Shown: positions 31,881 to 35,076 of the stretch, in pieces
How the letters are laid out: each line of letters starts with the position of its first letter
How positions within the stretch are numbered: the first letter of the stretch is position 1
Origin: Williamwhitmania taraxaci
GTDB lineage: Bacteria; Bacteroidota; Bacteroidia; Bacteroidales; Williamwhitmaniaceae
Direction of reading: 5' to 3'
NCBI RefSeq assembly: GCF_900096565.1
Contig: NZ_FMYP01000045.1
Coordinates: forward strand, 1-35,076
DNA length: 35,076 nucleotides
The notes under the pieces: model-generated
The model's database searches: none
Seen by the model: only the letters and a program-made list of their open reading frames with translations
What the model was told of the DNA's origin: nothing
Translations under genes and position numbers: made by a program

Positions 31881-33314
31881 ATGAAATTCAAACCAGAAGA
31901 GTATCGCATCAAGGACGAGCCGATGAAGCCCTTCATCGACCCAGAAGAAATTTGGGAGTATCTCAACCAAGCTCCTGCTACCGCTGAACAGATCAAGGCT
32001 ATTATCCAAAAATCGTTGGACAAGAACCGCCTCAACCTGCAGGAGGTGTCGGCCTTAGTAAATACTACCGATCCTGCATTGGTGGCTGAAATTCTGGAAG
32101 GTGCCCGTGAACTTAAGAAGCGCGTGTATGGTAATCGTATCGTTCTTTTTGCCCCGCTATACATTGGTAATAAGTGCACCAACAACTGTCGCTACTGCGG
32201 ATTTAGAACATCAAACAAGGAAGCCGAACGCGTAACCCTTAACGATGCCGAGATTGTTGCGGCAGTGGAAGCGCTTGAGGAAACAGGCCAAAAGCGGCTT
32301 ATTCTGGTTTACGGCGAACATCCACTTTACTCGCCCGAGTATATTGCCAACAACGTGAAGCTGGTGTATGGTGTTAAAAAGGATAATGGCGAAATTCGTC
32401 GTGTCAACATCAACGCTGCCCCAATGGAAATTGAAGGTTTCCGAATTGTGAAGGAAGCAGGAATTGGCACCTACCAAGTTTTTCAAGAGACATATAACCA
32501 AGATGCGTATGCTGCCTACCACTTGGGTGGCAAGAAGCGCGACTTCGATTACCGCTTAACCTCCCTCGACAGAGCCCAGGAGGCTGGCCTCGACGATGTG
32601 GGTATTGGTGCCCTGTTTGGCCTTTACGATTGGCGCTACGAGGTGCTGGGTTTAGTTCGTCACACCAATCACCTCGAAGCGTGCTACAACGTAGGACCAC
32701 ACACCATCTCGTTCCCTCGTATTCAGGCGGCTTCGGAACTCGATGTTGATCCAAAATACTTGGTAAGCGATGCCGACTTTGTGAAGTTGGTAGCCATTCT
32801 TCGCCTCGCTGTTCCTTACACCGGTATGATTTTAACTGCCCGTGAGTCGCAACAAATTCGCAGGGATGTGATGCAGTTTGGTGTTTCCCAAATTGATGGC
32901 GGAACCAAGCTGGAGCTGGGTGCATATGCCGACAAAGAAGTTCCAGATGATAACCAGGACCTTAAGAAAGAGCAGTTCAAAATAAACGACAACCGCTCCC
33001 TTGCCGAAATTATTGAGGAGTTGGTAGAGAACGAATACATTCCATCGTTCTGCACCGCCTGCTACCGCTTGGGCCGTACCGGGGAGCACTTTATGGAGTT
33101 TTCGGTTCCCGGTTTCATCAAACGATACTGCACCCCCAACGCCTTGCTAACACTTGCGGAATACTTGGTAGACTATGCTAAGCCGGAGGTTGCCAAGAAG
33201 GGTTGGGCGCTTATTGAACGTGAGCTACTGCTGCTCGATGGACATCAGGATGTAGAAGAAGTTCGACGCCGGATAGAGAAGATTAAGGCAGGAACACGCG
33301 ATCTTTACTTTTAG
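31881..33314 (+). CDS. hydG: [FeFe] hydrogenase maturase HydG (radical SAM tyrosine lyase)
   Basis: A 477-residue HydG. It cleaves tyrosine with SAM to make the CO and CN ligands of the H-cluster as an Fe-CO-CN-Cys synthon. The radical SAM motif CX3CX2C is C99, C103 and C106 (KCTNNCRYC). The C-terminal auxiliary cluster motif CX2CX22C starts at FCTACYRLGRTGEHF, with both spacings exact. The glycine-rich ALFGLYDWRYEVLGLVRH segment and the length (about 470) are typical. It serves the catalytic and probably the sensory hydrogenases in the cell. The maturases HydE and HydF must be elsewhere, since neither is in this window. HydG lies between two small ACT-like genes. Confidence 0.96.
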   Translation: MKFKPEEYRIKDEPMKPFIDPEEIWEYLNQAPATAEQIKAIIQKSLDKNRLNLQEVSALVNTTDPALVAEILEGARELKKRVYGNRIVLFAPLYIGNKCTNNCRYCGFRTSNKEAERVTLNDAEIVAAVEALEETGQKRLILVYGEHPLYSPEYIANNVKLVYGVKKDNGEIRRVNINAAPMEIEGFRIVKEAGIGTYQVFQETYNQDAYAAYHLGGKKRDFDYRLTSLDRAQEAGLDDVGIGALFGLYDWRYEVLGLVRHTNHLEACYNVGPHTISFPRIQAASELDVDPKYLVSDADFVKLVAILRLAVPYTGMILTARESQQIRRDVMQFGVSQIDGGTKLELGAYADKEVPDDNQDLKKEQFKINDNRSLAEIIEELVENEYIPSFCTACYRLGRTGEHFMEFSVPGFIKRYCTPNALLTLAEYLVDYAKPEVAKKGWALIERELLLLDGHQDVEEVRRRIEKIKAGTRDLYF

Positions 33315-33371
33315 TGTTGGAAGCCTATGTTTTTTGTCGTAACTTTTGTTCGTCAAAAAAAAACATAAGCT

Positions 33372-33632
33372 ATGAATAGAGACGAAGAAGTTAGAATTTT
33401 AGGAGTCCGAATTACTGACCGAAACAAGGAAGCCGGCGACATTCAAAAAGTCCTTACAAACTATGGTTGCTCCATTCGCACCAGGCTTGGGCTTCATGAA
33501 GTTTCAACCGAGATTTGCTCTTCCAAAGGGTTGCTTATTTTGGAGCTAATAGGCGACAAAACGGAGCAGGATAAGCTGGAGGCTGCACTTATAGGAGTAG
33601 CCGGAGTTCAGGTTCGGAAGATGGTGTTTTAG
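33372..33632 (+). CDS. Small ACT-like protein, diverged TM1266-type paralogue
   Basis: An 86-residue protein with the same plan as the TM1266-like protein at 31552: VRILGVRITDRN as the first strand, YGCSIRTRLGLHEV in the middle and GVAGVQVRKMVF at the end, against GKLPGVQVKSLLM in the other. It has two Cys (TNYGCSIR and EICSS) that the TM1266-like protein lacks. Function is unknown; the position directly after hydG suggests a link to H-cluster maturation or its control. It could be a separate NikR-C-like family instead of a true TM1266 member. Confidence 0.7.
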   Translation: MNRDEEVRILGVRITDRNKEAGDIQKVLTNYGCSIRTRLGLHEVSTEICSSKGLLILELIGDKTEQDKLEAALIGVAGVQVRKMVF

Positions 33633-33647
33633 CCACGCAATAACGTG

Positions 33648-33685
33648 AAAAGCGGTGCTTCATTTCGGTGGAGCACCGCTTTTTG
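33648..33685 (+). terminator. Rho-independent terminator of the hydG operon
   Basis: AAAAGCGGTGCT (33648-33659) pairs with AGCACCGCTTTT downstream around a 12-base loop, followed by T. It begins 16 bases after the stop codon of the small ACT-like gene. Confidence 0.85.
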
Positions 33686-33725
33686 TGTGAAGGGTGAAGG
33701 GTGAATTGTGAATAGTGAATTGAAA

Positions 33726-33771
33726 ACTGACGGGGTGACTGTTTCCGGTACAGAAAAGTCACCCCGTCAGT
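33726..33771 (-). terminator. Long perfect hairpin, likely terminator of the minus-strand gene
   Basis: ACTGACGGGGTGACT (33726-33740) pairs perfectly with 33757-33771 around a 16-base loop. On the minus strand it begins 6 bases after the stop codon and is followed by TTTTC. The tract before it (33687-33723) has several GTGAA-type repeats. Confidence 0.65.
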
Positions 33772-33777
33772 AGTAAA

Positions 33778-34491
33778 TTAGCTTGGTTTCTCTTTTTTGT
33801 CACGATGAGCAGGGCGGTAGCCGGCCTCGGTAGCGGCCACCCGCTGCCCAATTTGCGCCAGCAGGTTGCGCCAAACCTCATCGGTATTTATGTCGGCCAT
33901 TACCTCTACATACTTTATAAAGTTCTTAAGCGCTACCTGCATCAGCCTGCGCTCCTTAGTGGCGCTGGCTATATCCTTAATGCTGGCCCGCTCGGTGGTG
34001 CGCTCGGAGTCAATCGATTCATACACGTTTTGCGAGGTGACTAGCGCACCAATCCAAGGCTCCATTACCATTTTAGTAATACTATCGTGGTAAATGGGCT
34101 TGTTTAGGTCGTCCAGTATTTTGTGAATCTTTCCCGACTCCTCGCCGTGGGCCATCGATTCAATACCCGTTCCATGAGCATCGAGCACGGCCATCATTTG
34201 GTCGGCGGCCGTTTTTACATCGGGAAGCCACGAGTAGGTGTGGGCGAGGGTATAGGTGCGCAGCCCAATCCACCGGTGGTCGCGGTTTTCGTCGGCGGCC
34301 ATCAACCGTTCGGTGTGCGGACTGGCTCTTACCTTGTTAAAACTCTTTGTGTAGCTATCCTTGCTACGCTTAAGCTCCACAAACGGCTTGCTTCCGGTAA
34401 TTTCTACGCTACCAGTGGCCTCTGAATCGTTAATAACATCTGCTGCTAACGCTTCTGCTGTTGCAACAGGAAATCTTGTTAAACTTACCAT
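33778..34491 (-). CDS. DUF6261-like protein of unknown function
   Basis: A 237-residue, mostly helical protein with no signal peptide or membrane segment. It resembles the DUF6261 proteins common in Bacteroidota, often associated with mobile elements or in variable copy number; this likeness is by recall and moderately sure. The KSFNKVRASPHTERLMAADENRDHRW segment in the middle (no Cys, charged) and a basic C-terminal tail (HRDKKEKPS) are notable. It is convergent with the hydG operon and lies between it and a transposase, so it may belong to the IS-rich flank. No function can be assigned. Confidence 0.7.
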   Translation of the reverse strand: MVSLTRFPVATAEALAADVINDSEATGSVEITGSKPFVELKRSKDSYTKSFNKVRASPHTERLMAADENRDHRWIGLRTYTLAHTYSWLPDVKTAADQMMAVLDAHGTGIESMAHGEESGKIHKILDDLNKPIYHDSITKMVMEPWIGALVTSQNVYESIDSERTTERASIKDIASATKERRLMQVALKNFIKYVEVMADINTDEVWRNLLAQIGQRVAATEAGYRPAHRDKKEKPS

Positions 34492-34608
34492 AACAACTAG
34501 GGTTTAGGGTTACAAACTATAGCTTGAGCAACTACGCTCGGAATTGGTAAATGAATGAAACTGTGCAGGCGGTATGAATAAAATATCGTTGTAGCACGTT
34601 TAAATTGC

Positions 34609-34734
34609 TAACCGGTAGGGGGAGACAACTTAAACGCTCGTTTAAATCATAAACCGAAAGGGGGTGGCGATGTAAACGCTCGTGTAAATTATAAACCGGA
34701 AGGGGGTGGCGATTTAAACGCTCGTGTAAATCAC
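34609..34734. repeat. Three 42-bp tandem repeats
   Basis: Three exact-length 42-base units are at 34609-34650, 34651-34692 and 34693-34734. Units 2 and 3 are nearly identical; unit 1 is more diverged. Each has a conserved TAAACGCTCGTGTAAA-like segment; in unit 1 it is TTAAACG-CT-CGTTTAA, a perfect palindrome. A partial copy precedes the array (GCACGTTTAAATTGC). The flanks 34492-34608 and 34735-34802 have no gene. Confidence 0.85.
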
Positions 34735-34802
34735 AATAGTTCGGTAATAACTAGTGTAAATATTTGACAATCAGAAAAATAGGCGTGAATAAATTTGAAT
34801 AA

Positions 34803-35076
34803 GACCTTAGAAATCAGTATCTTAAAAGATTATTCCAGTAATTTTCTAAGCATGATTCCTAAGGTCAGTAATATTGTTAAGTATTACATATACAGCACAT
34901 TAAACAATGACTGTTTTAATAAACTCAATAAAACTCGCAAAGATTTTGTTGTAAGCGTTCTTTGGCACATTTTGAGTATCAAAGGTAGGATAAATTTCTT
35001 ACAGCTGGGTCGCTTTAGCCAATCTAGCGAACAGACCTACCGCAACCAGTTCGAGAAACCGTTCGATTTCTTTTCG
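34803..35076 (+). mobile_element. Start of a second insertion sequence (right edge cut by window)
   Basis: The interval contains a transposase start and, upstream of it, nested inverted repeats: GACCTTAG (34803-34810) with CTAAGGTC (34859-34866), and CTTAGAAA with TTTCTAAG at 34843-34850. The terminal repeat and target duplication cannot be fixed because the other end is outside the window. Confidence 0.5.
34852..35076 (+). CDS. Transposase, N-terminal 75 residues
   Basis: An open frame runs off the window end. It starts MIPKVSNIVKYYIYSTLNND and continues with LWHILSIKGRINFLQLGRFS and QTYRNQFEKPFDFFS, an N-terminus typical of a Bacteroidota DDE transposase family with a short helical DNA-binding region (LSIPG/LSIKGR-N-x-L-x-LxRF-type). 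It does not look like the IS4-type transposase at the left edge. The catalytic residues are outside the window, so the IS family is not firmly named. The frame has no stop and the start is the only ATG that fits. Confidence 0.6.
   Translation, partial: MIPKVSNIVKYYIYSTLNNDCFNKLNKTRKDFVVSVLWHILSIKGRINFLQLGRFSQSSEQTYRNQFEKPFDFFS

Noticed and set aside
34500-34516. Two TTTAGGG-like repeats before the DUF6261-like gene
   Set aside because: Only two short copies; most simply chance.
1-35076. CRISPR arrays, tRNA or rRNA genes, prophage
   Set aside because: None seen; the only direct-repeat array (34609-34734) has no spacers between its units.

Overview
The window is a hydrogen-metabolism island from what looks like a fermentative, anaerobic member of the Bacteroidota (probably Bacteroidales). 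The clues are TAnnTTTG-type -7 boxes, mostly weak or absent Shine-Dalgarno sequences, an S46 (DPP11-type) peptidase, a DUF6261-like protein, IS elements of Bacteroidota type and a large set of FeS and [FeFe]-hydrogenase genes. Genus cannot be told from the sequence. Both window edges lie inside transposase genes.

Layout. 1-335: 3' end of an IS4-like element inserted in a DPP11-type peptidase gene, whose C-terminal remnant runs to 1952. 2284-5806: hydrogenase operon 1 (hydC-hydB-hydA) behind a double Rex-like operator; its HydB is a minimal NuoF core. 5876-7168: outer-membrane barrel. 7257-11152: a six-gene signalling operon (DRTGG, HATPase, group D-like sensory hydrogenase, DRTGG, PHP, HATPase) behind a Rex-like box. 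11173-15763: hydrogenase operon 2 (hndB-like, hydB, hydA, hydC) with a Rex-like box inside its promoter, good Shine-Dalgarno sequences and the full FeS complement of a bifurcating HydABC/Hnd enzyme. 16139-18109: FlaA1/CapD-type sugar dehydratase, unrelated to its neighbours. 21479-18171 (minus strand): [2Fe-2S] protein, group C sensory hydrogenase with PAS domain, and SpoIIE/PP2C phosphatase. 21745-29440: hydrogenase operon 3 (hydC-hydB-hydA), continuing into a third sensory hydrogenase fused to a histidine kinase, a response regulator and a REC-histidine kinase. 29421-31038: rex, then a RibF homologue with a damaged flavokinase domain. 31177-31317: hairpin-cluster repeat. 31552-33632: TM1266-like gene, hydG maturase, second ACT-like small gene. 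33778-34491: DUF6261-like gene (minus strand), then three 42-bp tandem repeats and the start of another transposase.

How it may work together (inference). Three NAD(H)-linked [FeFe] hydrogenases of different FeS complement would interconvert NADH, reduced ferredoxin and H2. Three sensory hydrogenases, each with a different residue at the proton-transfer position and a different output (HATPase/PHP/DRTGG module, PP2C phosphatase, histidine kinase), would report H2 or redox state. Rex would add NADH/NAD+ control; Rex-like boxes precede operon 1, the signalling operon and operon 2, but I found none before operon 3. HydG supplies part of H-cluster maturation. HydE and HydF are not in the window.
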